NCBI RefSeq assembly: GCF_015711605.1
Contig: NZ_JABTEZ010000001.1
Coordinates: 1,702,001 to 1,766,000 of the forward strand
DNA: 64,000 nt
Source of the DNA: Planomonospora sp. ID67723
Lineage (GTDB): Bacteria; Actinomycetota; Actinomycetes; Streptosporangiales; Streptosporangiaceae
Reading direction: 5' to 3'
The notes below the pieces were generated by a model. It was not told the DNA's origin. It did no database searches and worked only from the letters and a program-made list of their open reading frames with translations. Shown in pieces: positions 1 through 9,903 of the stretch (positions are counted from its first letter, which is position 1; every line of letters starts with the position of its first letter). The position numbers were made by a program, and so were the translations under genes.

Positions 1-479
1 TCAAGGTCAACGAGACCGTCGACATCATCGGCATCAAGACCGAGAAGACCACCACCACGGTCACCGGTGTCGAGATGTTCCGCAAGCTCCTCGACGAGGG
101 CCAGGCCGGTGACAACGTCGGTCTGCTCCTCCGTGGCATCAAGCGCGAGGACGTCGAGCGCGGCCAGTGCATCATCAAGCCGGGCACGACCACCCCGCAC
201 ACCGAGTTCGAGGCCCAGGTCTACATCCTGGCCAAGGACGAGGGCGGCCGCCACACGCCGTTCTTCAACAACTACCGTCCGCAGTTCTACTTCCGTACGA
301 CTGACGTGACCGGTGTCGTCAACCTGCCCGAGGGCACCGAGATGGTCATGCCCGGTGACAACACCGAGATGACCGTCCAGCTCATCCAGCCGATCGCGAT
401 GGAGGAAGGCCTCAAGTTCGCGATCCGTGAGGGTGGCCGGACCGTCGGCGCCGGTAACGTCACCAAGATCCTCAAGTAG
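1..479 (+). CDS. tuf: Elongation factor EF-Tu, C-terminal part (5' end outside window)
   Basis: This is the 3' part of the gene for EF-Tu, the GTPase that carries aminoacyl-tRNA to the ribosome. The frame is open from base 3, giving 158 residues. They cover the end of beta-barrel domain 2 ([19 protein letters not shown]) and all of domain 3, ending [10 protein letters not shown]. The GTP-binding domain lies upstream of the window. Its place just before rpsJ is the usual str-S10 arrangement in actinobacteria. Confidence 0.97.
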   Translation, partial: KVNETVDIIGIKTEKTTTTVTGVEMFRKLLDEGQAGDNVGLLLRGIKREDVERGQCIIKPGTTTPHTEFEAQVYILAKDEGGRHTPFFNNYRPQFYFRTTDVTGVVNLPEGTEMVMPGDNTEMTVQLIQPIAMEEGLKFAIREGGRTVGAGNVTKILK

Positions 480-799
480 TTCGACCGCGGAGTGGCGGTC
501 GGCCCTCTCACCGGGGCCGGCCGCCGCACCACGAGGGGCTCCAGCGGCCCCTCCGCACGACCCACGAACCGTGATCTCGCAGTTGGTCCGGTCGCGGAAG
601 TGACCGAAGTAACTGCCAGATCACGGAAGAAAGCGCAGACCACAAGCGTCTGCTACGTGGGACACAGGGGGACAGGCCCAGCCGGGCGTGACGGGACGTC
701 GGAGACGGACCAGCGCAGGGCGGGGCGGAAACCCCTGGCATAGCGGCCACCGGCCGCACGTAACTTTTTCAGACGACAGCGAAGGACACCGAGGCCATT
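480..799 (+). other. tuf-rpsJ intergenic region, 320 bp
   Basis: No credible gene lies here. A 7-bp perfect stem (533-539 with 547-553) follows tuf and may end its transcript, although no T-run follows it. The promoter of the S10 operon should lie downstream of this stem, but I could not pick a convincing -35/-10 pair. The short reading frames here run in overlapping shadow frames. Confidence 0.4.
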
Positions 800-1108
800 A
801 TGGCGGGACAGAAGATCCGCATCCGGCTCAAGGCCTATGACCACGAGGTCATCGACAGCTCGGCCAAGAAGATCGTCGAGACGGTGACGCGGACTGGCGC
901 TAAGGTCGCGGGCCCGGTTCCGCTGCCGACCGAGAAGAACGTGTACTGCGTCATCCGCTCGCCGCACAAGTACAAGGACAGCCGCGAGCACTTCGAGATG
1001 CGCACGCACAAGCGGCTGATTGACATCATCGACCCGACGCCGAAGACGGTCGACTCGCTCATGCGACTCGACCTCCCCGCCGGCGTTGACATCTCGATCA
1101 AGCTCTGA
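800..1108 (+). CDS. rpsJ: 30S ribosomal protein S10
   Basis: S10 of the small subunit, 102 residues, the usual length. It starts [19 protein letters not shown] and contains the conserved [19 protein letters not shown] loop region. It is the first gene of the S10 operon, with rplC 14 bp downstream. In E. coli S10 (NusE) also takes part in antitermination; nothing here tests that role. Confidence 0.98.
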   Translation: MAGQKIRIRLKAYDHEVIDSSAKKIVETVTRTGAKVAGPVPLPTEKNVYCVIRSPHKYKDSREHFEMRTHKRLIDIIDPTPKTVDSLMRLDLPAGVDISIKL

Positions 1109-1122
1109 GGGAACGCACTGAC

Positions 1123-1776
1123 ATGGCTAAGCAGATCAAGGGCGTCCTGGGCAAGAAGCTCGGCATGACCCAGGTCTTCGACGCGGACAACCGGATGGTC
1201 CCGGTGACCGTCGTCGAAGCTGGTCCGTGCGTCGTGACCCGCGTCCGCACCCCGGAAAAGGACGGCTACTCCGCCGTTCAGCTCGGCTTCGGGCAGATCG
1301 ACCCGCGGAAGGTCAACAAGCCGCTCGGCGACTACCTGCGCAAGCACGAGATCACCCCGCGACGTTACTTCACGGAGATCCGTACCGACGACGCGAGCGA
1401 GTACACCCTCGGTCAGGAGCTCCTGGCCGACACCTTCGAGGCCGGCCAGTTCGTCGACGTGACGGGCAAGAGCAAGGGCAAGGGCTTCGCCGGTGTCATG
1501 AAGCGTCACGGCTTCAAGGGCCTGGGCGCCTCGCACGGTACCCAGCGCAAGCACCGCTCGCCGGGCTCCATCGGCGGCTGCGCCACCCCGGGCCGCGTCT
1601 TCAAGGGCCTGCGCATGGCCGGCCGGATGGGCAACGTCCGCACCACCGTGCAGAGCCTGAAGGTCCACGCCGTGGACGTCGAGAAGAACCTCATCCTCAT
1701 CAAGGGTGCGGTTCCCGGCGCCAACGGCAGCCTGGTCCTCATCCGCACCGCTGCCAAGAAGGGGGCTGCCAAGTGA
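1123..1776 (+). CDS. rplC: 50S ribosomal protein L3
   Basis: L3, 217 residues, binds 23S rRNA near the peptidyl-transferase centre. The start [19 protein letters not shown] and the central tract [19 protein letters not shown] are diagnostic. Its stop overlaps the GTG start of rplD by four bases (GTGA), which suggests translational coupling. Confidence 0.98.
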   Translation: MAKQIKGVLGKKLGMTQVFDADNRMVPVTVVEAGPCVVTRVRTPEKDGYSAVQLGFGQIDPRKVNKPLGDYLRKHEITPRRYFTEIRTDDASEYTLGQELLADTFEAGQFVDVTGKSKGKGFAGVMKRHGFKGLGASHGTQRKHRSPGSIGGCATPGRVFKGLRMAGRMGNVRTTVQSLKVHAVDVEKNLILIKGAVPGANGSLVLIRTAAKKGAAK

Positions 1777-2420
1777 GCACCATTGACGTCCTCGACCTGA
1801 GTGGCGCGAAGACCGGCTCCGTCGACCTGCCCGAGGACGTCTTCGGCGCCAAGGTCAACATCCCGCTGATCCACCAGGTGGTCGTGGCCCAGCTCGCCGC
1901 TCGTCGGCAGGGCACCCACAAGGCCAAGACCCGTGGCGAGGTCAGCGGTGGCGGCAAGAAGCCGTACCGCCAGAAGGGCACCGGCCGCGCCCGTCAGGGT
2001 TCGACCCGCGCCCCGCAGTTCACCGGCGGTGGCACCGTCCACGGCCCGGTTCCGCGGGACTACTCGCAGAAGACCCCCAAGAAGATGAAGGCCGCCGCCC
2101 TGCGCGGGGCCCTCTCCGACCGGGCGAACGGCGGCCGCGTGCACGTGGTCAGCGCTCTGGTCTCCGGCGAGACCCCCAAGACCAAGGCGGCTCTCGAGTC
2201 GCTGCGGAAGGTCACGCAGGCGCGCAGCGTCCTGGTCGTCGTCGACGAGGGCGACGAGCTCACCTGGATGAGCCTGCGCAACGCTCCTGAGGTCCACCTG
2301 CTGGACGCCGGGCAGCTGAACACCTATGACGTGCTCTGCTACGACGACGTCGTCTTCACTCAGGAAGCGTACGACCAGGTCGTCGCGCGTCTGAGCAAGA
2401 GCGGGAAGGAAGACGCCTGA
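1773..2420 (+). CDS. rplD: 50S ribosomal protein L4
   Basis: L4, 215 residues from a GTG start that overlaps the rplC stop. The loop that reaches into the exit tunnel is present ([17 protein letters not shown]). In E. coli L4 also represses its own operon; whether that applies here cannot be told from sequence. The reading frame is open further upstream, but the GTG at 1773 gives the standard N-terminus ([11 protein letters not shown]). Confidence 0.97.
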   Translation: MSTIDVLDLSGAKTGSVDLPEDVFGAKVNIPLIHQVVVAQLAARRQGTHKAKTRGEVSGGGKKPYRQKGTGRARQGSTRAPQFTGGGTVHGPVPRDYSQKTPKKMKAAALRGALSDRANGGRVHVVSALVSGETPKTKAALESLRKVTQARSVLVVVDEGDELTWMSLRNAPEVHLLDAGQLNTYDVLCYDDVVFTQEAYDQVVARLSKSGKEDA

Positions 2421-2719
2421 TGCAGAAGATCGCCGACCCGCGCGACATCATCATCAAGCCGATCGTCTCCGAGAAGAGCTACGGCCTGATCGACGAGCAC
2501 AACAAGTACACGTTCCTGGTGCGGAAGACGGCCAACAAGACGCAGGTGAAGATCGCCATTGAGCAGATCTTCGGCGTCAAGGTGGCCAGCGTCAACACCA
2601 TCAACCGCCAGGGCAAGCGCAAGCGGACCAAGTTCGGCTACGGCCAGCGCCCGAGCACCAAGCGCGCGATCGTGAGCCTGGCTGAGGGCGACCGGATCGA
2701 CATCTTCGGTCAGGGCTGA
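2420..2719 (+). CDS. rplW: 50S ribosomal protein L23
   Basis: L23, 99 residues, at the exit tunnel where SRP and trigger factor dock. It contains [17 protein letters not shown] at the start and the basic tract [18 protein letters not shown]. The start overlaps the rplD stop by one base (TGATG). A hairpin lies downstream before rplB. Confidence 0.97.
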   Translation: MQKIADPRDIIIKPIVSEKSYGLIDEHNKYTFLVRKTANKTQVKIAIEQIFGVKVASVNTINRQGKRKRTKFGYGQRPSTKRAIVSLAEGDRIDIFGQG

Positions 2720-2750
2720 ACCCGCTCGCCAAGTAAGTGACGCGTCGAAC

Positions 2751-2774
2751 GCCCCTCGCCGGGAGGCGAGGGGC
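2751..2774 (+). terminator. Hairpin between rplW and rplB
   Basis: A 9-bp perfect stem, 2751-2759 pairing with 2766-2774, with a 6-base loop and no T-run. It sits inside an operon expected to be co-transcribed. It could be an attenuator, a partial terminator or an RNA-processing signal rather than a full stop. Confidence 0.55.
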
Positions 2775-2812
2775 ATTCGGCCGGATTAACCGACGAAGGA
2801 TGAACGAAAAAG

Positions 2813-3649
2813 ATGGGCATCCGTAAATACAAGCCGACGACCCCGGGTCGCCGCGGCTCGAGTGTCTCGGACTTCACCGAGATCACCCGCAGCACGCCCG
2901 AGAAGTCGCTGCTTGCTCCCCTGCACAGCAAGGGCGGCCGCAACGTCCACGGCCGGGTCACCACCCGCCACCAGGGCGGCGGCCACAAGCGCGCGTACCG
3001 GATCATCGACTTCCGGCGCCACGACAAGGACGGGATCCCGGCCAAGGTCGCTCACATCGAGTACGACCCGAACCGCACCTCCCGCATCGCGCTGCTGCAC
3101 TACGCCGACGGGGAGAAGCGCTACATCCTCTGCCCGACCGGCCTCAAGCAGGGCGACAAGATCGAGAACGGCCCCGCGGCCGACATCAAGCCGGGTAACT
3201 GCCTCCCGCTGCGCAACATCCCGACCGGTACCTTCATCCACGCGGTGGAGCTCCGTCCGGGCGGCGGCGCCAAGCTGGGCCGGTCCGCCGGTGCGCAGAT
3301 CCAGCTGCTCGCCAAGGAGGGCCAGTACGCCACGCTGCGTATGCCGTCCGGTGAGATGCGCCAGGTCGACGTCCGCTGCCGGGCCTCGATCGGCCAGGTG
3401 GGCAACGCCGAGCAGGGCAACATCAACTGGGGTAAGGCCGGCCGTATGCGGTGGAAGGGCAAGCGCCCGACCGTTCGTGGTGTCGCGATGAACCCGGTCG
3501 ACCACCCGCACGGTGGTGGTGAGGGCAAGACCTCCGGCGGTCGCCACCCGGTCAACCCCAAGGGCAAGCCCGAGGGTCGTACCCGCGCGGCGAACAAGGC
3601 CAGTGACCGCCTGATCATCCGTCGTCGGACCAAGCGGAAGAAGCGGTAG
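2813..3649 (+). CDS. rplB: 50S ribosomal protein L2
   Basis: L2, 278 residues, a core 23S rRNA-binding protein needed for subunit association. The near-invariant C-terminal motif around [12 protein letters not shown] is present, including the His that supports peptidyl-transferase function. The N-terminus ([20 protein letters not shown]) is standard. Confidence 0.98.
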   Translation: MGIRKYKPTTPGRRGSSVSDFTEITRSTPEKSLLAPLHSKGGRNVHGRVTTRHQGGGHKRAYRIIDFRRHDKDGIPAKVAHIEYDPNRTSRIALLHYADGEKRYILCPTGLKQGDKIENGPAADIKPGNCLPLRNIPTGTFIHAVELRPGGGAKLGRSAGAQIQLLAKEGQYATLRMPSGEMRQVDVRCRASIGQVGNAEQGNINWGKAGRMRWKGKRPTVRGVAMNPVDHPHGGGEGKTSGGRHPVNPKGKPEGRTRAANKASDRLIIRRRTKRKKR

Positions 3650-3660
3650 GAGTAGCCGAA

Positions 3661-3939
3661 ATGCCACGTAGTCTTAAGAAGGGTCCCTTCGTGGACGACC
3701 ACCTTCAGAAGAAGGTGGACGCTCAGAACGAGAAGGGCACCAAGAACGTCATCAAGACGTGGTCGCGGCGCTCCATGATCGTGCCCGACATGCTCGGTCA
3801 CACGATCGCCGTTCACGACGGCCGCAAGCACGTCCCGGTGTTCGTCACCGAGTCGATGATCGGTCACAAGCTCGGCGAGTTCGCGCCCACGCGGACGTTC
3901 CGCAGCCACGTCAAGGAAGACCGCCGCAGCCGGCGGTAA
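3661..3939 (+). CDS. rpsS: 30S ribosomal protein S19
   Basis: S19, 92 residues, in the head of the 30S subunit. It starts [20 protein letters not shown] and contains [20 protein letters not shown], both typical. It lies 11 bp after rplB. Confidence 0.98.
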   Translation: MPRSLKKGPFVDDHLQKKVDAQNEKGTKNVIKTWSRRSMIVPDMLGHTIAVHDGRKHVPVFVTESMIGHKLGEFAPTRTFRSHVKEDRRSRR

Positions 3940-3972
3940 GCGCCTGTCGAAGAAGGTATAGAGGAGTAAGCG

Positions 3973-4326
3973 ATGGAAGCCAGGGCTCAGGTGCGGTTCG
4001 CGCGCCACACGCCCATGAAGGCCCGCCGCGTGGTGGACCTCATTCGCGGGCTGCCCGCTTCGGAGGCGCAGGCCGTGCTGCAGTTCGCTCCCCAGTCGGC
4101 GAGCGAGACCGTGTACAAGGTGCTGTCCAGCGCCATTGCCAACGCGGAGCACAACTTCAACCTCGACCGCGACACGCTCTTCGTGAGCCGTGCGTGGGTC
4201 GACGAGGGCCCGACGCTGAAGCGGTTCCGTCCGCGTGCCCAGGGTCGTGCCTATCGGATCAACAAGCGGACGAGCCACATCACCGTGATCGTGGAGTCCC
4301 GCGAGCCGAAGGGGAGGACCCGCTAG
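3973..4326 (+). CDS. rplV: 50S ribosomal protein L22
   Basis: L22, 117 residues, lines the exit tunnel; its extended loop contacts nascent chains and macrolides. The start [20 protein letters not shown] and the loop region [20 protein letters not shown] are conserved. A GAGGAG ribosome-binding site precedes the ATG, and the stop overlaps the GTG start of rpsC by one base. Confidence 0.98.
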   Translation: MEARAQVRFARHTPMKARRVVDLIRGLPASEAQAVLQFAPQSASETVYKVLSSAIANAEHNFNLDRDTLFVSRAWVDEGPTLKRFRPRAQGRAYRINKRTSHITVIVESREPKGRTR

Positions 4327-5183
4327 TGGGTCAGAAGGTCAACCCGCACGGGTTCCGCCTCGGCATCACGACCGACTTCAAGAGCCGGTGGTATGCCGAC
4401 AAGCTCTACAAGTCGTACGTCGCCGAAGACGTCGCGATCCGCCGCATGCTGAAGAAGGGCATGGAGCGGGCCGGCATTTCCAAGGTCGAGATCGAGCGGA
4501 CCACCGACCGGGTTCAGGTCGACATCCACACCGCCCGTCCGGGCATCGTCATCGGCCGCCGCGGCGCCGAGGCGGACCGGATCCGCGGTGACCTCGAGAA
4601 GCTGACCAAGAAGCAGGTCCAGCTCAACATCCTCGAGGTCAAGAACCCCGAGATCGACGCTCAGCTCGTCGCCCAGGGCGTGGCCGAGCAGCTCTCCAGC
4701 CGTGTCTCGTTCCGTCGGGCCATGCGCAAGGCGATGCAGTCGGCGATGAAGAGCGGCGCCAAGGGCATCCGGGTGCAGTGCTCCGGCCGTCTGGGCGGTG
4801 CCGAGATGTCCCGCTCGGAGTTCTACCGCGAGGGCCGCGTGCCCCTGCACACGCTCCGCGCGGACATCGACTACGGCCTCTACGAGGCCCGTACCACCTT
4901 CGGCCGCATCGGCGTGAAGGTGTGGATCTACAAGGGCGAGGCTCCGACCAGCCGCGCCGAGCGCGAGGCGGCTGCCGCCGGCGCTCGTGCGGGCCAGCGT
5001 CGTGAGCGCGACGACCGTCGTGGCGGCGGCGCCGGCGGCGACCGTCCCCGTCGTGGCGGCGGCGCCGGTGGCGACCGTCCCCGTCGCGGTGGCCGTGGCG
5101 ACCGCGCCCCCAGGACCGAGGCGGCCTCGCAGGCTGCCCCCGAGACCGGCCCGGCTGCGCAGCCGGGTGCTGAAGGGAGCTGA
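4326..5183 (+). CDS. rpsC: 30S ribosomal protein S3 with an Arg/Gly-rich C-terminal extension
   Basis: S3, 285 residues from a GTG start. It holds the KH-type RNA-binding domain ([18 protein letters not shown]) and the S3 C-terminal domain ([20 protein letters not shown]). After about residue 215 there is a low-complexity tail rich in Arg, Gly, Asp and Ala, including a tandem 11-residue repeat of the type [11 protein letters not shown]. Long tails on S3 are common in actinobacteria, but the exact tandem duplication at DNA level is notable. Confidence 0.97.
   Translation: MGQKVNPHGFRLGITTDFKSRWYADKLYKSYVAEDVAIRRMLKKGMERAGISKVEIERTTDRVQVDIHTARPGIVIGRRGAEADRIRGDLEKLTKKQVQLNILEVKNPEIDAQLVAQGVAEQLSSRVSFRRAMRKAMQSAMKSGAKGIRVQCSGRLGGAEMSRSEFYREGRVPLHTLRADIDYGLYEARTTFGRIGVKVWIYKGEAPTSRAEREAAAAGARAGQRRERDDRRGGGAGGDRPRRGGGAGGDRPRRGGRGDRAPRTEAASQAAPETGPAAQPGAEGS
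5016..5081 (+). repeat. 33-bp tandem repeat inside rpsC
   Basis: Two adjacent 33-bp copies (5016-5048 and 5049-5081) differ at one base. A degenerate third partial copy follows. They keep the frame and encode the repeated Arg/Gly/Asp unit of the S3 tail, so copy number could change without a frameshift. Confidence 0.85.
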
Positions 5184-5185
5184 CC

Positions 5186-5605
5186 ATGCTGATCCCTCGC
5201 AGGGTCAAGCACCGCAAGCAGCACCGGCCCGACCGCAGCGGCGCCGCCAAGGGCGGCACCAGGGTCGTGTTCGGCGAGTTCGGCATTCAGGCAGTTGAGC
5301 ACTCCTACGTGACCAACCGCCAGATCGAGTCGGCTCGTATCGCCATGACCCGGCACATCCGCCGTGGCGGCAAGGTGTGGATCAACATCTACCCGGACCG
5401 TCCGCTCACCAAGAAGCCGGCCGAGACCCGCATGGGTTCCGGTAAGGGTTCGCCTGAGTGGTGGATCGCCAACGTCAAGCCCGGTCGCGTCATGTTCGAG
5501 CTGTCGGGTGTCGCCGAGCCGGTGGCCCGTGAGGCCATGCGCCGTGCGATGCACAAGCTCCCGATGAAGTGCCGGTTCGTTAAGCGTGAAGTGGGTGAGG
5601 CGTGA
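5186..5605 (+). CDS. rplP: 50S ribosomal protein L16
   Basis: L16, 139 residues, which helps organise the A site and central protuberance. It starts [19 protein letters not shown], and [20 protein letters not shown] is a family hallmark. It lies 2 bp after rpsC, and its stop overlaps the rpmC start (TGATG). Confidence 0.98.
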   Translation: MLIPRRVKHRKQHRPDRSGAAKGGTRVVFGEFGIQAVEHSYVTNRQIESARIAMTRHIRRGGKVWINIYPDRPLTKKPAETRMGSGKGSPEWWIANVKPGRVMFELSGVAEPVAREAMRRAMHKLPMKCRFVKREVGEA

Positions 5606-5841
5606 TGGCTAAGGGCCTGACCGCCGGTGAGCTGCGGGTGGAGGACCAGGACACCCTGGTCCAGAAGCTGAAGGAAGCCAAGGAGGAGCTGTTCAACCTC
5701 CGCTTCCAGGCCGCGACCGGTCAGTTGGAGAGCCACGGGCGGCTGCGCGCTGTCCGCCGCGAGATCGCCCGTATCTACACCGTGATGCGCGAGCGGGAGC
5801 TCGGCATTGTGACGGTTGAGAAGGAGTCGATCGATGGCTGA
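5605..5841 (+). CDS. rpmC: 50S ribosomal protein L29
   Basis: L29, 78 residues, a small coiled protein near the exit tunnel. [14 protein letters not shown] and the following basic helix are typical. I chose the ATG at 5605 over the GTG one codon upstream because it gives the standard start ([11 protein letters not shown]) and overlaps the rplP stop. Its 3' end overlaps rpsQ by 8 bases. Confidence 0.96.
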   Translation: MAKGLTAGELRVEDQDTLVQKLKEAKEELFNLRFQAATGQLESHGRLRAVRREIARIYTVMRERELGIVTVEKESIDG

Positions 5842-6115
5842 GACCACGGAGAACACGACCGAGACGCGGAGCCACCGCAAGACCCGCGAGGGTCTGGTCG
5901 TCAGTGACAAGATGGACAAGACCGTCGTCGTCGCTGTTGAGGACCGCGTCAAGCACCCCCTGTACGGCAAGGTCATCCGTAGGACGACCAAGTACAAGGC
6001 GCACGACGAGGCCAACAGCTGCGGCGTCGGCGACCGCGTCCTCCTGATGGAGACCCGTCCCCTGTCGGCGAGCAAGCGCTGGCGGGTCGTCGAGATCCTC
6101 GAGAAGGCGAAGTAA
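5834..6115 (+). CDS. rpsQ: 30S ribosomal protein S17
   Basis: S17, 93 residues, an OB-fold 16S rRNA-binding protein. [20 protein letters not shown] is the family signature. The ATG at 5834 has AAGGAG seven bases upstream inside rpmC, so translation is likely coupled. It is the last gene before a 205-bp gap that separates the S10 block from the spc block. Confidence 0.97.
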   Translation: MAETTENTTETRSHRKTREGLVVSDKMDKTVVVAVEDRVKHPLYGKVIRRTTKYKAHDEANSCGVGDRVLLMETRPLSASKRWRVVEILEKAK

Positions 6116-6128
6116 CGAACGCGCCTCG

Positions 6129-6158
6129 TGGGGGGTGGCCGAAGGGCCCACCCCCCAT
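6129..6158 (+). terminator. Hairpin between rpsQ and rplN
   Basis: A 9-bp G/C stem (6130-6138 with 6148-6156) is extended inside the loop by further pairing and is followed directly by ATGACGG without a T-run. It probably separates the S10 and spc transcription units at least partly. A further GC-rich structured stretch follows to about 6250, so a promoter for rplN may lie at 6250-6320, but I could not define it. Confidence 0.55.
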
Positions 6159-6320
6159 GACGGTGTCCAAGGGCGCGGAGGCTCCCCCTCGGGAGAGTCC
6201 CCGCGCCGCCTGCGGCGGCGGCCCGGCTCCGGCCGGAGCTGTCGCCGGGGGAAAAAGACCACAGTAGGTTCCGCAAGGCTCACCCGAGGGTGAGAACCAG
6301 CGAGACAAACAGGAGTAGAC

Positions 6321-6689
6321 GTGATCCAGCAGGAGTCGCGACTCAAGGTCGCCGACAACACGGGTGCGAAGGAAGTCCTTTGCATCCGTGTGCTCGGCGG
6401 CTCGGGTCGGCGCTACGCCGGCATCGGCGACATCATCGTCGCCACAGTCAAGGACGCCATCCCCGGCGGCACCGTGAAGAAGGGCGATGTCGTCAAGGCT
6501 GTCATCGTTCGCACTGTCAAGGAGCGCCGCCGGCCCGACGGCTCCTACATCCGCTTCGACGAGAACGCCGCCGTCATCATCAAGGACAGCGGTGACCCTC
6601 GCGGCACGCGTATCTTCGGTCCCGTCGGCCGCGAGCTGCGTGACAAGAAGTTCATGCGCATCATCTCGCTCGCGCCGGAGGTGTTGTAA
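6321..6689 (+). CDS. rplN: 50S ribosomal protein L14
   Basis: L14, 122 residues, from a GTG start preceded by AGGAG. It starts [20 protein letters not shown], and [14 protein letters not shown]-like sequence near the end is typical. It opens the spc block and abuts rplX. Confidence 0.98.
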   Translation: MIQQESRLKVADNTGAKEVLCIRVLGGSGRRYAGIGDIIVATVKDAIPGGTVKKGDVVKAVIVRTVKERRRPDGSYIRFDENAAVIIKDSGDPRGTRIFGPVGRELRDKKFMRIISLAPEVL

Positions 6690-6989
6690 ATGTCGAAGCT
6701 GCATGTGAAGAAGGGTGACCTGGTCCAGGTCATCGCCGGCAAGGACAAGGGTGCCAAGGGTCGTGTGATCGCCGCCCTCCCGCGCGAGGACCGCGTGGTG
6801 GTCGAAGGCGTCAACATGATCAAGAAGCACGTCAAGGAGACCCACCAGGGTCCGCGCGGCGCCAAGACCGGCGGTGTGCAGACGATGGAGGCCCCCATCC
6901 ACGTGAGCAACGTCAAGAAGCTCAAGGATGACGAGAAGCCCGCCAAGAAGGCCGAGAAGAAGGCCGACGAGACGGGTGAGGACAACTGA
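6690..6989 (+). CDS. rplX: 50S ribosomal protein L24
   Basis: L24, 99 residues, an assembly initiator with a KOW motif near the N-terminus ([19 protein letters not shown]). A Lys/Glu-rich tail closes the protein. The stop overlaps the rplE start by one base. Confidence 0.98.
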   Translation: MSKLHVKKGDLVQVIAGKDKGAKGRVIAALPREDRVVVEGVNMIKKHVKETHQGPRGAKTGGVQTMEAPIHVSNVKKLKDDEKPAKKAEKKADETGEDN

Positions 6990-7558
6990 TGACCGCGACT
7001 TCCGAAGAGCGCACGCTCCCCCGCCTCAAGCAGCGTTACCGCGAAGAGATCATCGCGAAGCTGCACGAGGAGTTCGGGTTCGAGAACATCATGCTGGTCC
7101 CCACGATCACCAAGATCAAGGTGAACATGGGTGTCGGCGAGGCCGCCCGCGACTCGAAGCTGATCGAGGGCGCCGTCCGTGACCTCACGGTCATCACCGG
7201 CCAGAAGCCGGCCGTCGTCCGGGCCCGCAAGTCCATCGCCCAGTTCAAGCTGCGCGAGGGCATGCCGATCGGCGCCCACGTCACGCTCCGCGGCGACCGC
7301 ATGTGGGAGTTCCTGGACCGCCTGCTCTCCCTGGCGCTGCCGCGTATCCGCGACTTCCGCGGCCTGTCGCCGAAGCAGTTCGACGGCAACGGCAACTACA
7401 CCTTCGGTCTCACCGAGCAGGTCATGTTCCACGAGATCGACCAGGACAAGGTCGACCGGCAGCGTGGCATGGACATCACGGTCGTGACCACCGCCAAGAC
7501 CGACGACCAGGGCCGGGCGCTGCTGAAGCACCTCGGCTTCCCCTTCAAGGAGGCCTGA
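6989..7558 (+). CDS. rplE: 50S ribosomal protein L5
   Basis: L5, 189 residues, binds 5S rRNA in the central protuberance. Conserved stretches include [16 protein letters not shown], the segment around [12 protein letters not shown], and [20 protein letters not shown]. rpsN starts two bases after its stop. Confidence 0.98.
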   Translation: MTATSEERTLPRLKQRYREEIIAKLHEEFGFENIMLVPTITKIKVNMGVGEAARDSKLIEGAVRDLTVITGQKPAVVRARKSIAQFKLREGMPIGAHVTLRGDRMWEFLDRLLSLALPRIRDFRGLSPKQFDGNGNYTFGLTEQVMFHEIDQDKVDRQRGMDITVVTTAKTDDQGRALLKHLGFPFKEA

Positions 7559-7560
7559 TC

Positions 7561-7746
7561 ATGGCGAAGACGTCGCTCAAGGTCAAGGCTGCTCGCAAGG
7601 CCAAGTTCGAGGTCCGGGCCTACACCCGGTGCTCGCGCTGTGGCCGTCCCCGCGCCGTCTACCGGAAGTTCGGCCTGTGCCGCATCTGCTTCCGCGAGAT
7701 GGCGCATCGGGGCGAGCTGCCCGGCATCACCAAGTCGAGCTGGTAG
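7561..7746 (+). CDS. rpsN: 30S ribosomal protein S14, zinc-ribbon (type Z) form
   Basis: S14, 61 residues. Two CxxC pairs (CSRC and CRIC) show the short zinc-binding form. Many actinobacteria also keep a longer zinc-free copy elsewhere, used under zinc limitation; none is seen in this window. A very strong hairpin follows the stop. Confidence 0.98.
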   Translation: MAKTSLKVKAARKAKFEVRAYTRCSRCGRPRAVYRKFGLCRICFREMAHRGELPGITKSSW

Positions 7747-7750
7747 CCGT

Positions 7751-7785
7751 CCGCGCGGACCGGTGGCCATCACCGGTCCGCGCGG
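7751..7785 (+). terminator. 15-bp perfect hairpin between rpsN and rpsH
   Basis: Bases 7751-7765 pair perfectly with 7771-7785 across a 5-base loop. This is one of the strongest hairpins of the ribosomal region, yet it lies inside the spc block. No T-run follows. It may be an RNA processing or stability element, or a partial terminator with a new start for rpsH between 7790 and 7880. Confidence 0.65.
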
Positions 7786-7888
7786 CGCCTGCCGTGCACA
7801 GAAGTCATATTCACCGGGCGCTGCCTCAAGCGCCCACGACCGCACCGTAGGTCCCCTGTGGAAACCGCGGTGAGGAAGGCCACCGGCC

Positions 7889-8287
7889 ATGACGATGACC
7901 GATCCGATCGCAGACATGCTGACGCGTCTGCGAAACGCGAACTCGGCTTACCACGAAACCGTGGCCATGCCGTACTCGAAGATCAAGGCGCACATCGCCG
8001 AGATCCTTCAGCAGGAGGGCTACATCCAGGCCTGGAGCGTCGAAGACGCCAAGGTCGGAAAGAACCTCGTGGTGGAGCTGAAGTTCGGGCCGACCCGTGA
8101 GCGCTCGCTCGCGGGTCTGCGCCGGGTCTCCAAGCCCGGCCTGCGGGTCTATGCAAAGAAGGACAACCTGCCCCGGGTCCTGGGCGGGCTGGGCGTCGCG
8201 ATCATCTCGACGTCCGCCGGTCTCATGACCGACAAGCAGGCCGGCAAGCGCGGAGTGGGCGGGGAAGTCCTCGCCTTCGTTTGGTAG
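7889..8287 (+). CDS. rpsH: 30S ribosomal protein S8
   Basis: S8, 132 residues, a primary 16S rRNA-binding protein and, in E. coli, the translational repressor of the spc operon. [14 protein letters not shown] and the C-terminal [11 protein letters not shown] are diagnostic. ATG codons at 7889 and 7895 are both possible starts (MTMTDPIAD). Confidence 0.97.
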   Translation: MTMTDPIADMLTRLRNANSAYHETVAMPYSKIKAHIAEILQQEGYIQAWSVEDAKVGKNLVVELKFGPTRERSLAGLRRVSKPGLRVYAKKDNLPRVLGGLGVAIISTSAGLMTDKQAGKRGVGGEVLAFVW

Positions 8288-8304
8288 AGGGGAGAAAACA
8301 CAGC

Positions 8305-8847
8305 ATGTCGAGAATCGGACGGCTGCCCATCCCTGTACCGAACGGCGTCGACGTCGCCATCGACGGTCAGGGTGTCACGGTCAAGGGCCCGAAGGGCACA
8401 CTTTCACACACGGTCGCTGAGCCGATCGCGGTCGCCAAGGGCGAGGACGGTGCCGTCACCGTCACCCGCCCCAGCGACGAGAACAAGGTCCGTGCGCTGC
8501 ACGGGCTCTCCCGCACGCTGATCGCCAACATGGTGACGGGCGTGACCCAGGGCTACACCAAGACCCTGGAGATCGTGGGTGTCGGTTACCGGGTCCAGGC
8601 CAAGAGCCCGACTCAGCTCGAGTTCGCTCTGGGCTTCAGTCACCCGGTGATCGTGGACGCCCCCGAGGGCGTCACCTTCCGCGTCGAGAAGCCGACCCTG
8701 TTCCACGTGGACGGCATCGACAAGCAGAAGGTCGGCGAGATCGCCGCGAACATCCGCAAGCTGCGCAAGCCCGACCCGTACAAGGGCAAGGGCGTGCGCT
8801 ACCAGGGTGAAGTTATCCGCCGCAAGGTCGGAAAGGCTGGTAAGTAG
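8305..8847 (+). CDS. rplF: 50S ribosomal protein L6
   Basis: L6, 180 residues, near the factor-binding site. It starts [17 protein letters not shown], and the end carries [14 protein letters not shown], the conserved tail. The ATG at 8305 follows GAGGGGAG and is preferred to an in-frame GTG further upstream because it gives the standard N-terminus. Confidence 0.97.
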   Translation: MSRIGRLPIPVPNGVDVAIDGQGVTVKGPKGTLSHTVAEPIAVAKGEDGAVTVTRPSDENKVRALHGLSRTLIANMVTGVTQGYTKTLEIVGVGYRVQAKSPTQLEFALGFSHPVIVDAPEGVTFRVEKPTLFHVDGIDKQKVGEIAANIRKLRKPDPYKGKGVRYQGEVIRRKVGKAGK

Positions 8848-8849
8848 GC

Positions 8850-9233
8850 ATGGCTGGCAAGACTGCGTTCGGCAAGCACACGGCCGCCCGCGCCGTCTCG
8901 CGGGCCCGCCGCCACGGCCGCGTCCGCAAGAAGGTGGTCGGCACGACCGCGCGTCCGCGCATGGTCGTCAACCGCTCCACTCGGCATCTCTTCGTGCAGA
9001 TCGTCGACGACACCCAGGGCCACACGCTGGTGAGCGCCTCCACCATGGAGAGCTCCCTGCGCGCGGCCGAGGGCGTCAAGACCGACAAGGCGAAGCAGGT
9101 CGGCGAGCTTCTCGCTCAGCGGGCCAAGGCTGCCGGGATCACCGCTGTCGTCTTCGACCGCGGTGGCAACCGCTACGCGGGTCGCATCGCGGCCCTGGCG
9201 GACAGCGCCCGCGAAGGTGGGCTGGAGTTCTGA
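8850..9233 (+). CDS. rplR: 50S ribosomal protein L18
   Basis: L18, 127 residues, a 5S rRNA-binding protein. [20 protein letters not shown] and [20 protein letters not shown] are family motifs. Its stop overlaps the start of an 11-codon mini reading frame that leads into rpsE. Confidence 0.97.
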   Translation: MAGKTAFGKHTAARAVSRARRHGRVRKKVVGTTARPRMVVNRSTRHLFVQIVDDTQGHTLVSASTMESSLRAAEGVKTDKAKQVGELLAQRAKAAGITAVVFDRGGNRYAGRIAALADSAREGGLEF

Positions 9234-9268
9234 TGGCCCGTCTTACGAATGAGAAGAGGAACCACTGA
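9233..9268 (+). other. 11-codon mini-ORF bridging rplR and rpsE
   Basis: An ATG overlapping the rplR stop (TGATG) opens an 11-codon frame, [11 protein letters not shown]. Its TGA in turn overlaps the rpsE ATG (TGATG). The ribosome-binding site of rpsE (AGAAGAGG) lies inside it. It may simply let ribosomes run through from rplR to rpsE. No product is claimed. Confidence 0.3.
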
Positions 9269-9900
9269 TGGCTGGAGCTCCGCGTCGCGGTGGCGCCGCC
9301 GGTGGCGAGCGGCGTGACGGTCGTCGTGACGACCGCCGCGGTGGCAACGCTGACAAGGGCGTCTCGTACATCGAGCGCGTCGTGAAGATCAACCGAGTGG
9401 CCAAGGTCGTGAAGGGTGGTCGTCGCTTCAGCTTCACCGCCCTGGTTATCGTCGGTGACGGTAACGGCCTGGTCGGCGTCGGCTACGGCAAGGCCAAGGA
9501 AGTCCCCGCGGCCATCGCCAAGGGTGTCGAAGAGGCCAAGAAGCACTTCTTCAAGGTGCCCCGCATCCAGGGCACCATCCCGCACATCGTGCAGGGTGAA
9601 GAGGCCGCGGGTGTCGTCTTCCTCCGTCCGGCCTCGCCCGGTACCGGTGTCATCGCCGGTGGCCCGGTGCGCGCCGTCCTGGAGTGCGCCGGCATCCACG
9701 ATGTCCTGTCCAAGTCGCTCGGCTCGGACAACCCGATCAACATCGTGCACGCCACGGTGGCCGCTCTGAAGGGCCTCAGCCGCCCCGAGGAGATCGCCGC
9801 CCGCCGGGGCCTGCCGATCGAGGACGTCGCCCCCAAGGCGATGCTCAAGGCTCGCGCCGAGGGTCTCGCGGAGGCCGCGGCGGCGAAGGCGGTGAGCTAG
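9268..9900 (+). CDS. rpsE: 30S ribosomal protein S5
   Basis: S5, 210 residues, acts in decoding fidelity. The double-stranded RNA-binding fold shows [20 protein letters not shown] and [15 protein letters not shown] basic Arg/Gly/Asp-rich N-terminal extension of about 30 residues precedes it, as in other actinobacteria. Confidence 0.98.
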   Translation: MAGAPRRGGAAGGERRDGRRDDRRGGNADKGVSYIERVVKINRVAKVVKGGRRFSFTALVIVGDGNGLVGVGYGKAKEVPAAIAKGVEEAKKHFFKVPRIQGTIPHIVQGEEAAGVVFLRPASPGTGVIAGGPVRAVLECAGIHDVLSKSLGSDNPINIVHATVAALKGLSRPEEIAARRGLPIEDVAPKAMLKARAEGLAEAAAAKAVS

Positions 9901-9903
9901 TCG

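Noticed and set aside
835-1668. Long minus-strand reading frame across rpsJ and rplC
   Set aside because: It is antisense to two certain ribosomal genes, has low-complexity composition, and arises from the GC-rich third-position bias.
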